Virus record (IMG/VR): IMGVR_UViG_3300046167_000490 | Location: 1 to 42,827 of that record | Length of the DNA: 42,827 bases | Origin: a virus | Strand: one strand, 5' to 3' | Shown: positions 5,113-12,047 of the stretch, one piece after another | Layout: each line of letters starts with the position of its first letter | How positions within the stretch are numbered: the first letter of the stretch is position 1 | Translations under genes and position numbers: made by a program | Notes under the pieces: model-generated | The model's input: only the letters and a program-made list of their open reading frames with translations | What the model was told of the DNA's origin: nothing | Database searches by the model: none

Positions 5113-5882
5113 GAGTATGCCCTCCATTGTTGCTGGTCGGGCGTCTTGATGACTTTGATGCCCTTTGTCTTTGTTTTGCTGTCGTGGACTGCGCTTTCGA
5201 TGAAGCCTTGGTCTGACCACGCCTTGATGTACGACTTGGCTGCGCGCTTCGGCATTCCGTAGTCTCCATGCAGGAAGCTCTGGAGGCTGCGCTGCGTGTT
5301 GACGGCCATTGAAAACGGCTCTGACGTGTTCCAGCGACGCGAAATTTCGTCGAAAACGGCTTGCGTCTGCCCTCGATCCAGCTTGGTCGACGCGTCTAGG
5401 ATGCCGCTGATCTCCATTGTCCGGTCCATCAGCAGTCCGGTTTCGCCTCTGATAAAGCTGCGGATGTGCATGTCACACTGGTCGTTTGTTTTGACGACTG
5501 CACCCTGGGCGCACATTCCGACACCCGCTTCGATGTTGTCCAGCTTCTGCGCTAAAACCAGTTCGTCGGCTTCATTCATGGCCCAAAGTGAGTATGCCCA
5601 CCGCGCACCATCGACGAGCGCCGTTGTGCCTCTGATTGCTTCTCTGGCTTGGCTTGCTTTTGTTATGTTGAACGCGCCATCTTTGCGCATGTGATGCGCG
5701 ATTAGGATGTTTGCACCTGTTTCAACGCACAGGTGAGACATGAGCGACCACCAGTATTGCGCTGCTGCGGGATCGGTGTTGATGTCGGCTGCTGCAAAGG
5801 CTTGGAGCGGATCGATGATGATTAGCGCGATGTCTCCAAGCTCGAGCAACTGCCTGCGTATCTCCACGAATGCCGGTGTCAC
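5109..5882 (-). CDS. Primase-polymerase/helicase, C-terminal part (RepA-like ATPase)
   Basis: About 257 residues in a third frame relative to the N-terminal part. It begins TPAFVEIRRQLLEL and continues ALIIIDPLQAF (Walker B, hydrophobic strand then D), AHHMRKDG, and REAIRGTTALVDGARW, all typical of RepA/RecA-fold hexameric helicases (AAA_25). A C-terminal winged-helix-like segment follows (MPKRAAKSYIKAWSDQGFIE). Between this part and 7273-5879, about 30 conserved residues (NLFVVPMPDAGG) lie in another frame at about 5990-5895. Removing one base from CCC at 5985-5987 and one from GGGG at 5893-5896 (minus-strand sense) restores one continuous protein. Confidence 0.8.
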   Translation of the reverse strand: MTPAFVEIRRQLLELGDIALIIIDPLQAFAAADINTDPAAAQYWWSLMSHLCVETGANILIAHHMRKDGAFNITKASQAREAIRGTTALVDGARWAYSLWAMNEADELVLAQKLDNIEAGVGMCAQGAVVKTNDQCDMHIRSFIRGETGLLMDRTMEISGILDASTKLDRGQTQAVFDEISRRWNTSEPFSMAVNTQRSLQSFLHGDYGMPKRAAKSYIKAWSDQGFIESAVHDSKTKTKGIKVIKTPDQQQWRAYS

Positions 5883-7273
5883 GCTGATACTGCCCCATTG
5901 CGTTGACGATAAGCGGTGTTGGTCCCCCTGCGTCTGGCATTGGCACGACAAACAGGTTTCCAGGCTGCTCGATCTCTGAGGTTTGGGCCTCCGATGCTCG
6001 ATATGCGTCTGTGCATAGAGTTGGCGCTGTCTTCTGCCCCGAAAAAAACGACCTTGCCATTGTGAACGACGTCCCCTCCAAGAGCGTCTTCGCGGTGCAT
6101 ACCTTGATCGCCACCCGCGACCTTCATGGCAAGGTCCAGAAGCATGAACGATTTCCCCAGACCGCCAATCGCAGAAATGAGACCCGGCACACGTCGGGGC
6201 AAAACCCCATCGATCAGCCATTCCATTTCTGGCGGTTCCCCGATGTATCGGTTCATGCCCCAATCTGAAATCCGAAAGCCCTCGTCAGAGCTTGGGGTCA
6301 CTGACGAAGGGCTTTCGGACATACCGGCAGCAGTATAGGACTGCACCCCAGTATTCGCTTCCGATCCCGGCTCGACGTTTTGCAGGATGCGGAGTTCGTT
6401 GTTGTTTGCTCGCTTGAGTTGATACCAGCACTTGCGTTGAAACAGGTCTTTGCCACGGCCATCGTCGGCCAGCGACGAGCCGCGCGCTTTTGCTTTCAGC
6501 TCAAAGGTGGGCCATGCGTCTTCAACCAGCTCTTCGACTGTCGGCAGCACACCTTTTGTAACCCACCATGTTCGGATGGTTCCCAAGATCAGTTCAACCA
6601 TGTAGCCTTCACGGCCATCGGTTAGGTCGCCAAACATATCGGTCTTCTTGTCTTGAATATGCGTGTCGTCGTAGCGCGCAGCATCGATTTTGCTGAGTTG
6701 CGTCACCCACGCTGGACTGTCTGCGATTTCGTTGTCGAGCGCCCAGTCTTCGATCAGGTATTTGCCACCCGATTTGTGATTAGATGGTGCGACGACGACG
6801 AACCCGCCCTCGCCTCTTGTATCTATGCCATCGCCCAGGACGTTCTTGCCTGTTATGATTGCTGTTCCTTCTGGTGCGCGCAGAAAGACGTGCTTGCCGC
6901 CTGATCCGGTGCGCTGCTCAAAGGTTTCGGGCATGTCATCGTGCGCCATGCACAGATCATCGAGCGTGTCTTGGCCTACTTTGCCTTCGCTGACGTCTAC
7001 ATCGACAGCATAAACGTTGCCGCTGATGGAGCCAGTAACCACACCGAGGTTGTAATCTTTGAATCGACCTTCGAACCACATCTCTAACTGGTCATCGTCG
7101 GCACGTTTCTCTTGATACCGCTTCCAGCGTGATGGCGCAGGGTGTTTGCCGGGGCTATCGCAACCGGCTCCAGCTGAACAGCTGCATGATCCGTCTTCTT
7201 TTACATAGTGGACTGGTACAACACTGAAGCCCTTGTCGGCCCAGAATTTCGCCCATCTTAATTTATCTGCCAT
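5879..7273 (-). CDS. Bifunctional primase-polymerase/helicase, N-terminal part
   Basis: Starts at ATG 7273. Residues 1-200 form an AEP-type prim-pol domain: WADKGFSVVPV at the N-terminus, the catalytic-like DVDV at 91-94, GGKHVFLRAP at 125-134 and RGEGGFVVVAPSNH. A linker leads to the ATPase domain with Walker A SAIGGLGKS at 367-375 and FFGAEDS. The protein would unwind and prime phage DNA. The frame runs into non-homologous sequence after about residue 430 and stops at 5879; the rest of the ATPase domain is in two other frames. The predicted repaired protein is about 720 residues. It lies just beyond the terminator at 7292-7319. Confidence 0.85.
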   Translation of the reverse strand: MADKLRWAKFWADKGFSVVPVHYVKEDGSCSCSAGAGCDSPGKHPAPSRWKRYQEKRADDDQLEMWFEGRFKDYNLGVVTGSISGNVYAVDVDVSEGKVGQDTLDDLCMAHDDMPETFEQRTGSGGKHVFLRAPEGTAIITGKNVLGDGIDTRGEGGFVVVAPSNHKSGGKYLIEDWALDNEIADSPAWVTQLSKIDAARYDDTHIQDKKTDMFGDLTDGREGYMVELILGTIRTWWVTKGVLPTVEELVEDAWPTFELKAKARGSSLADDGRGKDLFQRKCWYQLKRANNNELRILQNVEPGSEANTGVQSYTAAGMSESPSSVTPSSDEGFRISDWGMNRYIGEPPEMEWLIDGVLPRRVPGLISAIGGLGKSFMLLDLAMKVAGGDQGMHREDALGGDVVHNGKVVFFGAEDSANSMHRRISSIGGPNLRDRAAWKPVCRANARRRGTNTAYRQRNGAVSA

Positions 7274-7291
7274 GATTGACCCCAAGTTAGT

Positions 7292-7319
7292 AAAAAAGGG
7301 GGACAGCGAACCGCCCCCC
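7292..7319 (-). terminator. Intrinsic terminator inside the replication operon
   Basis: On the minus strand GGGGGGCGG pairs with a segment ending TCCCCC (nine pairs including G-T), followed by TTTTTT (7297-7292). It lies between the stop of the SSB-like gene (7332) and the ATG of the primase-helicase (7273). It should reduce transcription of the primase-helicase and downstream genes unless it is read through. Confidence 0.75.
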
Positions 7320-7331
7320 AAGTTGTGACGA

Positions 7332-7754
7332 CTAGATTTCGAATGAAACGTCGTCGTCGGCTCCTGATGCGGAAGAGGTCGAATCATCAGGAGCGGGAGC
7401 TGCGGCCACAGGCGAACCGCCAGCTAACTCAGAAGGTCTATCCATCCATGCCTTGATTTCGTATGGCGGAACGCGGGTTGAACCAGCGCCGATCTTCATC
7501 TTTTCCTTGGCCTTAGTGATTGCAATGGCTGGTACTTTGCCAGCCTTGAAGTCAGGCGAGGCTTCGCATTCTTCGTACAATTTCTTGATGAAGATATTCA
7601 TGCCGGTCTGACTGGTGCATAGTTCACGCACAGGCTCGTCACCAAACAGCTTGTTGCTGAACATCTTAACGAGGAAGCCTTGCTTGTGCTGATCGCTGGG
7701 CCGGGGTGCTTTTGTCGGATCATTGCTAGGGCCATTCGACCCAATCGCGCCCAC
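7332..7754 (-). CDS. SSB-like DNA-binding protein, C-terminal part
   Basis: 140 residues as an open frame from GTG 7754. It contains RPSDQHKQGFLVKMFSNKLF, then ELCTSQTGMNIFIKKLYEEC, a lysine-rich middle, PPYEIKAWMDRP, and an acidic C-terminal tip (GADDDVSFEI) like those of single-stranded-DNA-binding proteins. I recall this block following a short N-terminal domain in a phage family encoded beside primases. That N-terminal domain is here in the frame 7926-7726. Removing one base from the run at 7750-7752 fuses them into about 197 residues. Confidence 0.65.
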   Translation of the reverse strand: MGAIGSNGPSNDPTKAPRPSDQHKQGFLVKMFSNKLFGDEPVRELCTSQTGMNIFIKKLYEECEASPDFKAGKVPAIAITKAKEKMKIGAGSTRVPPYEIKAWMDRPSELAGGSPVAAAPAPDDSTSSASGADDDVSFEI

Positions 7755-7926
7755 CGGATAGCTTGAGCCAGCCTAGCTGAACGTTTGCGATGTCTACTAC
7801 AACGCCGGATGACGGATCAAATTCCTTTAGATCGCCACCTTCGCTTGAGCGCAGCCACTCGTTATCTTCTACACTGAAACGCACAAATGCGCCTCCGCCA
7901 CCTTCGTTTACAAAATTTAACGGCAT
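7726..7926 (-). CDS. SSB-like DNA-binding protein, N-terminal part
   Basis: Starts at ATG 7926. The first 55 residues look like an OB-type strand series (GAFVRFSVEDNEWLR, then GVVVDIANVQLGWLKL). The last eight residues before the stop at 7726 read through out-of-frame sequence. The natural continuation is in the frame ending at 7332, one base shifted. It lies 24 bases downstream of the gene ending at 7951. Confidence 0.65.
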   Translation of the reverse strand: MPLNFVNEGGGGAFVRFSVEDNEWLRSSEGGDLKEFDPSSGVVVDIANVQLGWLKLSGGRDWVEWP

Positions 7927-7950
7927 TAAATATCCTTTGCAGTCCGTTGT

Positions 7951-8295
7951 TTAGCGCCCAAAATTAAAGTGATGGGCGAACACTTGGGCCAGGAAAGCCC
8001 GGTCATATCGTTCAGTCACAGATTTCAGCGTGACTGCACGAAATTGGTCTGGATTGACGCCAGCGAGATTGCATACGGCGTCAAAGTCGTCGTCGTTTCC
8101 GATGACCCACCAAAGCGCTTCTTGTGCATCGCGCGCCTTGTAGACATCGGTGTTGTCTATGTCGTGGCAGTCGCGCCACGCTTGTTCTATGACCCGCAGC
8201 CACAGCACCTCTAAGACCGTTGGCTCTGCGTCACTGGGGACGGTGAACCAATAGGCATCAGGAGCCGTAAAATGTCTGGCGGATCTTTTCGGCAT
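7951..8295 (-). CDS. Conserved-type phage protein, unknown function
   Basis: 114 residues from ATG 8295. A longer frame from 8334 exists, but its extra residues overlap the nuclease C-terminus and look like shadow sequence. Helical and rich in aromatic and acidic residues (YWFTVPSDAEPTVLEVLWLRVIEQAW, VYKARDAQEALWWVIGNDDDF). It resembles unnamed proteins of replication modules in marine podoviruses. It overlaps the repaired nuclease gene by 38 bases. No catalytic motif is evident. Confidence 0.65.
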   Translation of the reverse strand: MPKRSARHFTAPDAYWFTVPSDAEPTVLEVLWLRVIEQAWRDCHDIDNTDVYKARDAQEALWWVIGNDDDFDAVCNLAGVNPDQFRAVTLKSVTERYDRAFLAQVFAHHFNFGR

Positions 8296-8380
8296 TGTTC
8301 CAGTAGAAGGTGTCGGGATTATGCGGCAGCACACTGATGATCTTCTGGCTGTCGTCTGACATGCTTAGTAGAGCCTCCAT
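8258..8380 (-). CDS. Nuclease C-terminal tail (fragment)
   Basis: A short open stretch from ATG 8380 to the TGA at 8258 (40 residues). Upstream in the same frame, without an ATG, it reads DEDAADFLKQFKQTVIQ. Joined to the nuclease segment ending at 8430 by removing one base near 8433-8435, this gives ELTDEDAADFLKQF followed by ISVLPHNPDTFYWNNAEKIR, a plausible natural C-terminus. Taken alone it would not be a credible gene. Confidence 0.5.
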   Translation of the reverse strand: MEALLSMSDDSQKIISVLPHNPDTFYWNNAEKIRQTFYGS

Positions 8381-8429
8381 TTGGATTACTGTTTGTTTGA
8401 ATTGCTTCAGAAAGTCGGCCGCATCTTCG

Positions 8430-8675
8430 TCAGGTCAGCTCCAGCTCAACGTATGGATCTTTCTTTCGCGTCAGCGCGTATGCAAATTTGACAGCTGGCT
8501 TCTTGCCGGTCATCGACTCGATAGCTTTCTGGTACACAGCAGCCTGTATGCCGTGACCCAGTGACCACTTTGACGGCGATTTCGACGTTGTTTTCAGATC
8601 AACAACCAGATTGTGCTGCGGATAATAAAAGTCGAGGTAGCCCAAGCAAAGGCACAGTTCCGCCCGGTCCCTCAC
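8430..8675 (-). CDS. PD-(D/E)XK-type nuclease, catalytic part
   Basis: The frame reads LCLCLGYLDFYYPQHNLVVDLKTTSKSP, where GYLDF...VVDLKTT matches the D-x(n)-(D/E)-x-K core of RecB/Cas4/lambda-exonuclease-like nucleases. GHGIQAAVYQKAIE provides the usual following Q-x3-Y helix. The preceding part lies in the frame 9078-8599. Removing one base from the run at 8669-8671 joins them (FREDRAELCLCLG). The enzyme would act in phage recombination or DNA processing, as its position beside a RuvC-like gene suggests. Confidence 0.7.
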   Translation of the reverse strand: MRDRAELCLCLGYLDFYYPQHNLVVDLKTTSKSPSKWSLGHGIQAAVYQKAIESMTGKKPAVKFAYALTRKKDPYVELELT

Positions 8676-9078
8676 GAAACCTCACATCGATACCAACACT
8701 GTGCTGCCGTCTGCCTTCAGCTGGCTTCTCTGGTGCGCCGAGCGGCATAAGGTTTTCGAGTGCAGTTTCGGTCATGCGAGTTACAATCGGAATGCGCTTC
8801 TCAAGTTCCTCTGGTCGGTTGTTCAGCACCATCGACGCGCTTTTAAGCTGATCGATGCTTTCCTTCACGCAATCATCGATACCTCCGCCGCCGAACAATC
8901 CTAGCTCAACACCGCTCTCAACGGCTTGGCCTTGAACCGCAGCCCAGCCCGTTGGGAAGCGATGACCGCCCAAGTATTGACAAGCCCAAGCATCTGGAGC
9001 TTCTCTGAACTTATTAACGTTTGATACGCTAATCCGCTTGATCCCGTGCGTTATAAATCCGTTTATGTCATCCGTCAT
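8599..9078 (-). CDS. PD-(D/E)XK-type nuclease, N-terminal part
   Basis: Starts at ATG 9078, overlapping the RuvC stop; the frame extends upstream to 9189 without support. The helical N-terminal domain includes RISVSNVNKFREAPDAWACQ, like the S-x-S-x-L-x-x-F/Y-x-x-C/A-P opening of RecB-family nucleases, then WAAVQGQAVESGVELGLFG. It runs to VGIDVRFRE before the frame breaks at about 8670. The last 20 or so residues to 8599 are out-of-frame noise. Confidence 0.7.
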   Translation of the reverse strand: MTDDINGFITHGIKRISVSNVNKFREAPDAWACQYLGGHRFPTGWAAVQGQAVESGVELGLFGGGGIDDCVKESIDQLKSASMVLNNRPEELEKRIPIVTRMTETALENLMPLGAPEKPAEGRRQHSVGIDVRFREGPGGTVPLLGLPRLLLSAAQSGC

Positions 9079-9544
9079 AATCAACACTTTCGACAAATAA
9101 AGCGCCATAATAGGCGAGTAAAGCAGCATCAGCTCTGCCATCGTCTTTCTTTCGGGCGAACAGCTGCGAGTATGCTGGAAATAGTTCACAGGCGCGTTGA
9201 CGGTTGCCGTCTTTGCCTTTTTGGCATTTCAGCGCGCGCTGCCATTCAACAGGCGTTATAACTGTAGTCGGCATTTGTAATCCAGCAGCACAGCCCAGCA
9301 ACACACCGTAAGAGCGACCAAAGGAAAACATCGAGCTAACCCCCTGCCCAGGCATTGCGCCGACCTTCTCTATGTAAACTGGAGCATGTTGCTGGCGCAA
9401 TATATCGCTAACGAGCTGCGGAGATACAGACTTCTTTTTATTCACTTCCATTATAGGCATGTCGTGAATTTCCAAGAAGCCTTCCGTCAGATCGAAGCGC
9501 GCTATTGCGCCAGACAAACCGGGATCAATGCCGTACACAATCAC
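9068..9544 (-). CDS. RuvC-like Holliday-junction resolvase
   Basis: 158 residues from GTG 9544. RNase H-fold signature: GIDPGLSGAIA with Asp7, VYIEKVGAMPGQGVSSMF with Glu59, and RKKDDGRADAALLAYYG near residues 131-145 supplying the final acidic pair. The P-G-Q-G motif is typical of phage RuvC relatives. It would resolve recombination or replication branches before packaging. It overlaps the upstream gene by 20 bases and the nuclease gene by 11, consistent with a recombination module. Confidence 0.85.
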   Translation of the reverse strand: MIVYGIDPGLSGAIARFDLTEGFLEIHDMPIMEVNKKKSVSPQLVSDILRQQHAPVYIEKVGAMPGQGVSSMFSFGRSYGVLLGCAAGLQMPTTVITPVEWQRALKCQKGKDGNRQRACELFPAYSQLFARKKDDGRADAALLAYYGALFVESVDYDG

Positions 9545-9821
9545 GCATTTTTTCCTTTATGATTTCTTGGAGCATTTCGTGTCCACCTTCTAGCTTGCAG
9601 AAGATTGGAAAGAGGTCTGAGCTTTCGAGTAAAACGCGCGCAGCATTTAACCTAACCTTGTGGTCAACCGTTTCGCCTGTCGCGATTTGCGCCACCAGCG
9701 TTTGCAAGTGTATCTTATCACTACTAAGCGGCTCTGAGCCTTTAAGCTCTTGTTCAAATTCAGCTAAATCATAGCTTAAATCGAATTGATCTTTAACTAA
9801 TTTTATTACGTTGTCATCCAT
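9525..9821 (-). CDS. Hypothetical helical protein of the early operon
   Basis: 98 residues from ATG 9821 (GTG 9833 is also possible). An N-terminal acidic helix (VIKLVKDQFDLSYDLAEFEQEL) is followed by HLQTLVAQIATGE...RLNAARVLLESSDLFPIF, which resembles the helical repeats of small terminase-like or replication accessory proteins. No catalytic motif is seen. It overlaps the small gene upstream and ruvC downstream. Confidence 0.6.
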   Translation of the reverse strand: MDDNVIKLVKDQFDLSYDLAEFEQELKGSEPLSSDKIHLQTLVAQIATGETVDHKVRLNAARVLLESSDLFPIFCKLEGGHEMLQEIIKEKMRDCVRH

Positions 9822-9922
9822 TTTGCTGACCACGCTTTACCAGGGCCGTTTGCCATCCATCCCCAGGTGGACACAGGCCCACCCCAGAATGTTGGGTTGT
9901 CTACTTTTATAACGCTTGTCAT
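9806..9922 (-). CDS. 38-residue tryptophan-rich small protein
   Basis: Starts at ATG 9922, one base after the Cro-like stop, with AAGGAG about nine bases upstream. The sequence is unusual: five Trp and seven Gly in 38 residues (FWGGPVSTWGWMANG, then AWSAKW). There is no membrane span. The operon position, ribosome-binding site and tight spacing support it as real. Function unknown. Confidence 0.55.
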   Translation of the reverse strand: MTSVIKVDNPTFWGGPVSTWGWMANGPGKAWSAKWMTT

Positions 9923-9923
9923 C

Positions 9924-10157
9924 TTACATCTCCTTTTTTACGACGTAATCCAGCAAATCAAATCGCTGGTTCTTGTGCTTTGCTAACACAGCAAAGGCTA
10001 AAATTGATTCCGTGGGCAGGCTGTCACGCCTGCGCCACTTATCGACGGCGTTCTTCGTTATTGTATGACCCATTTCATTGAGGCCGCGCGTTGCTGCCGT
10101 TAAACCTCCGAAGTCTTTGACTAGAAGTCTCGCATCAATACTTATATTTGTTTTCAT
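9924..10157 (-). CDS. Cro-like helix-turn-helix regulator
   Basis: 77 residues from ATG 10157; the longer frame from 10223 would cross the promoter. The sequence LLVKDFGGLTAATRGLNEMG...ITKNAVDKWRRRDSLPTESI is a Cro/carph-isopro type HTH in which the G-G, the W-R-R-R recognition segment and the S-x-P-x-E turn are recognisable. It is transcribed divergently from the CI-like gene and is the first gene of the replication operon, the classic place for a Cro that represses the lysogenic promoter. Confidence 0.75.
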   Translation of the reverse strand: MKTNISIDARLLVKDFGGLTAATRGLNEMGHTITKNAVDKWRRRDSLPTESILAFAVLAKHKNQRFDLLDYVVKKEM

Positions 10158-10193
10158 CACGCACCAAATGTAGTTAGAAATCCGTATTTGCTG

Positions 10194-10223
10194 ATTAAAA
10201 GCACAGCCAATATGACAGGTCAA
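10194..10223 (-). promoter_or_regulatory. Promoter of the cro/replication operon
   Basis: On the minus strand TTGACC (10223-10218) is followed after 18 bases by TTTAAT (10199-10194), one mismatch from TATAAT. The Cro-like ATG is at 10157, leaving a short leader. It lies in the 151-base divergent region between cro and cI, adjacent to the repeat elements at 10250-10285. Confidence 0.65.
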
Positions 10224-10246
10224 TATAGTTTTTATAAAATACTACA

Positions 10247-10274
10247 TTGCCAAATTGTCCGTTGTGTGTACATT
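10247..10274 (+). promoter_or_regulatory. Promoter of the CI-like repressor
   Basis: TTGCCA (10247-10252) and TACATT (10269-10274) are 16 bases apart, upstream of the repressor ATG at 10309. Both boxes overlap the repeated elements at 10250-10265 and 10272-10285, so the repressor or Cro probably binds directly over this promoter. Confidence 0.5.
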
Positions 10275-10285
10275 GTCGATCAACA
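10250..10285 (+). repeat. Operator-like composite repeat, copy at the cI/cro control region
   Basis: Contains CCAAATTGTCCGTTGT (10250-10265) and ATTGTCGATCAACA (10272-10285). The first recurs exactly at 12048-12063. The second recurs as its exact reverse complement at 12061-12074. The pair therefore brackets the cI-xis-int cassette. The overlap with the repressor promoter suggests operator function. Confidence 0.7.
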
Positions 10286-10308
10286 GAGGTTCATTGCTTG
10301 GGGGCAAT

Positions 10309-10722
10309 ATGACAAAAACCATAATGACAAGAGGCGGAAATACGCCAACAAATGACATAGATTACAGTCAAAAAGTTTTAACGCGGCAAGAATTTGGCAA
10401 AAGATTGTACAATTTTATGATGCAAAGAAGGATGTCGCAAAGCGATTTATCGCGCGCGTCTGGAATGGGTCGTGACAGCATCAGCCAATATGTCAGGGGG
10501 CGATCAGTCCCTTCACCTCTGAACCTCACCAAATTGGCCGAAGCACTAAATGTTGAGGTCGATGTGCTGTTCCCTAACTATGACGCGCAAGCAAACGCAT
10601 CTGAGCAGCCAACGCTGGAAATCAAAAGTATCGAGGCTGACGCAGAACATTTCTGGCTGCGCGTGAACATGAAGGTTCCAGCCGAGAAGGCTTTAGAAGT
10701 TATGAAAATCCTAAAAGGCTGA
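10309..10722 (+). CDS. CI-like XRE-family repressor without a peptidase domain
   Basis: 137 residues from ATG 10309; GGGGGC lies just upstream, and the longer frame from 10255 crosses the promoter. Residues about 25-85 form an HTH_3 domain (FGKRLYNFMMQRRMSQSDLSRASGMGRDSISQYVRG, then LTKLAEALNVEVDVLFP). The C-terminal 45 residues are a small domain (HFWLRVNMKVPAEKALEVMKIL) likely for oligomerisation. There is no S24/LexA-like Ser-Lys peptidase, so induction is not by classical RecA-stimulated cleavage. It probably maintains lysogeny by repressing the cro promoter. Confidence 0.8.
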   Translation: MTKTIMTRGGNTPTNDIDYSQKVLTRQEFGKRLYNFMMQRRMSQSDLSRASGMGRDSISQYVRGRSVPSPLNLTKLAEALNVEVDVLFPNYDAQANASEQPTLEIKSIEADAEHFWLRVNMKVPAEKALEVMKILKG

Positions 10723-10726
10723 CGAT

Positions 10727-11026
10727 GTGCAACTCCTGACTCAAAAGGAGGCTGCGCGCTTGCTGTCGGTGTCGATCAAGACGGTCACCAGATACAGAAA
10801 GAACGGTCTTCTACCCACCATTCTCCTGACAAACACGGCAGTCCGCATCCCCAGGGTGGCTGTTGAAAAATTCATTGAGGTATCACGATGTCAAAACCAC
10901 CGGAGCTGCAACAACACAAAAACGGAACGTGGTATGTCGCGTTTCGAGAAAACGGACGCAGCAAAAGAACATCACTTAGGACAAAGGATCAGGAAATCGC
11001 AACGCTGCGGTTTTCGGGTTGGCTAA
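10727..11026 (+). CDS. Excisionase/MerR-type HTH protein
   Basis: Starts at GTG 10727. The first 55 residues are an HTH_17 excisionase-type winged helix (LLTQKEAARLLSVSIKTVTRYRKNGLLP, then AVRIPRVAVEKFIE). From about residue 57 the sequence overlaps the start of the integrase and looks like shadow translation. The natural protein may end near 10888, and the long overlap could reflect a missing base nearby. It probably assists Int in excision or regulates int. Confidence 0.65.
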   Translation: MQLLTQKEAARLLSVSIKTVTRYRKNGLLPTILLTNTAVRIPRVAVEKFIEVSRCQNHRSCNNTKTERGMSRFEKTDAAKEHHLGQRIRKSQRCGFRVG

Positions 11027-11727
11027 AGGATTACAAGCTGCACACCGAGGTGGTTAGCGATCCAACTGTGAGCGTATGCCTAGACCTGTGGATGTCACAA
11101 TGGATCGAGGGTCGGATGCTTAGTGAGGTCCGATACCCTGCTATCGTAAACAACTTGAATGCGTATTTCGGCAACATGCCTGTCAGCACTATCGAGCGTG
11201 ACCACGCTAAAAAGTTTATTGAGCTGCGCGCTAATGGTATTATCGGATCTAACAAGGCAGCGTCTGGCACTATACGCGGTGAGCTGCAACGGTTGCGCGC
11301 TTGCCTGCGCTTTATGAGTGAGCGCGTGGAGCCTAAAGAGCAGCGGATTTCTAGCGATATTATCCCATACATCGATCTACCGCCTCCGTCACCGCCCAGA
11401 GACCGAGTGCTGACTGAAGACGAGGTGCAGCTTCTGCGGGATACATGCTCGAACCACGTCATCAACGGACCTGGACGACGCCCCTCCAATCGTATGTCGA
11501 GGGTGGGGCGCTTCGTAATGATCGCGATGGAGACAGCACAGCGCAAGACGGCCATCGAGCAGCTGCGCTGGGATCAAGTCAGCATCGAGCGCAACCAGAT
11601 ACAGTTTAATCCGCAGGGGCGCTTGCAATCGATCAAACGACGCCCAGCCTTGTCCATCAGCCCCTATGCTGAAACCAGTGCTGGAGCGCGCCAAGAGCGA
11701 GGCAGTGAACGAATATGTGCTGGATAA
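10888..11727 (+). CDS. int: Tyrosine integrase, N-terminal and core part
   Basis: Residues about 10-50 form an arm-binding domain (GTWYVAFRENGRSKRTSLRTK). Residues 60-165 are the SAM-like core-binding domain. The catalytic domain starts with TEDEVQLLRD and the first catalytic Arg in TAQRKTAIEQLRWDQV (Arg219). After SISP at about 11664 the frame continues with non-homologous sequence to 11727. The remaining catalytic residues are in the overlapping frame 11666-11944. Removing one C from CCCC at 11661-11664 gives one protein of about 351 residues. Confidence 0.85.
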   Translation: MSKPPELQQHKNGTWYVAFRENGRSKRTSLRTKDQEIATLRFSGWLKDYKLHTEVVSDPTVSVCLDLWMSQWIEGRMLSEVRYPAIVNNLNAYFGNMPVSTIERDHAKKFIELRANGIIGSNKAASGTIRGELQRLRACLRFMSERVEPKEQRISSDIIPYIDLPPPSPPRDRVLTEDEVQLLRDTCSNHVINGPGRRPSNRMSRVGRFVMIAMETAQRKTAIEQLRWDQVSIERNQIQFNPQGRLQSIKRRPALSISPYAETSAGARQERGSERICAG

Positions 11728-11944
11728 GCCGTCGTCACTTTACGAGGCGGTGCGGTCTTTAGGCCAGAGCCTCAACATAGATGATTTGCATCCGCATGTA
11801 TTCCGTCATACATGGGCTACGCGCGCTATCACCCGTGGTGTGCCAATCGAAAAAGTAGCTAAGTTTATGGGAGATACGGTTGAGACAGTCAGGAAAAATT
11901 ACGAGCACCTTGCTCCCGACTATCTGGATGACGTCCATGAATAG
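11666..11944 (+). CDS. int: Tyrosine integrase, C-terminal catalytic part
   Basis: 92 residues beginning LKPVLERAKSEA. It contains the H-x-x-R box and following His/Trp (HPHVFRHTWATRAI) and the nucleophile Tyr in VRKNYEHLAP. This is the missing half of the catalytic domain of 10888-11727, offset by +1. The join lies on a CCC-T stretch where a proline tRNA could also slip to CCT, so programmed +1 frameshifting is a formal alternative to a sequencing insertion. Confidence 0.85.
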   Translation: MLKPVLERAKSEAVNEYVLDKPSSLYEAVRSLGQSLNIDDLHPHVFRHTWATRAITRGVPIEKVAKFMGDTVETVRKNYEHLAPDYLDDVHE

Positions 11945-12047
11945 CTGCCACACTGGCCCAAAATGTGGCGCAAAATAATGTTGTTGATCGCTCATATCGA
12001 CATTAACTTCAGTGGCTTGGCCTGTCTTGTAGATAGTTCTAGCCCGA

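Noticed and set aside
10888-11026. Long C-terminal extension of the excisionase-like protein as a real domain
   Set aside because: The extension overlaps the integrase N-terminus, and its residues follow from the integrase coding sequence read in another frame.
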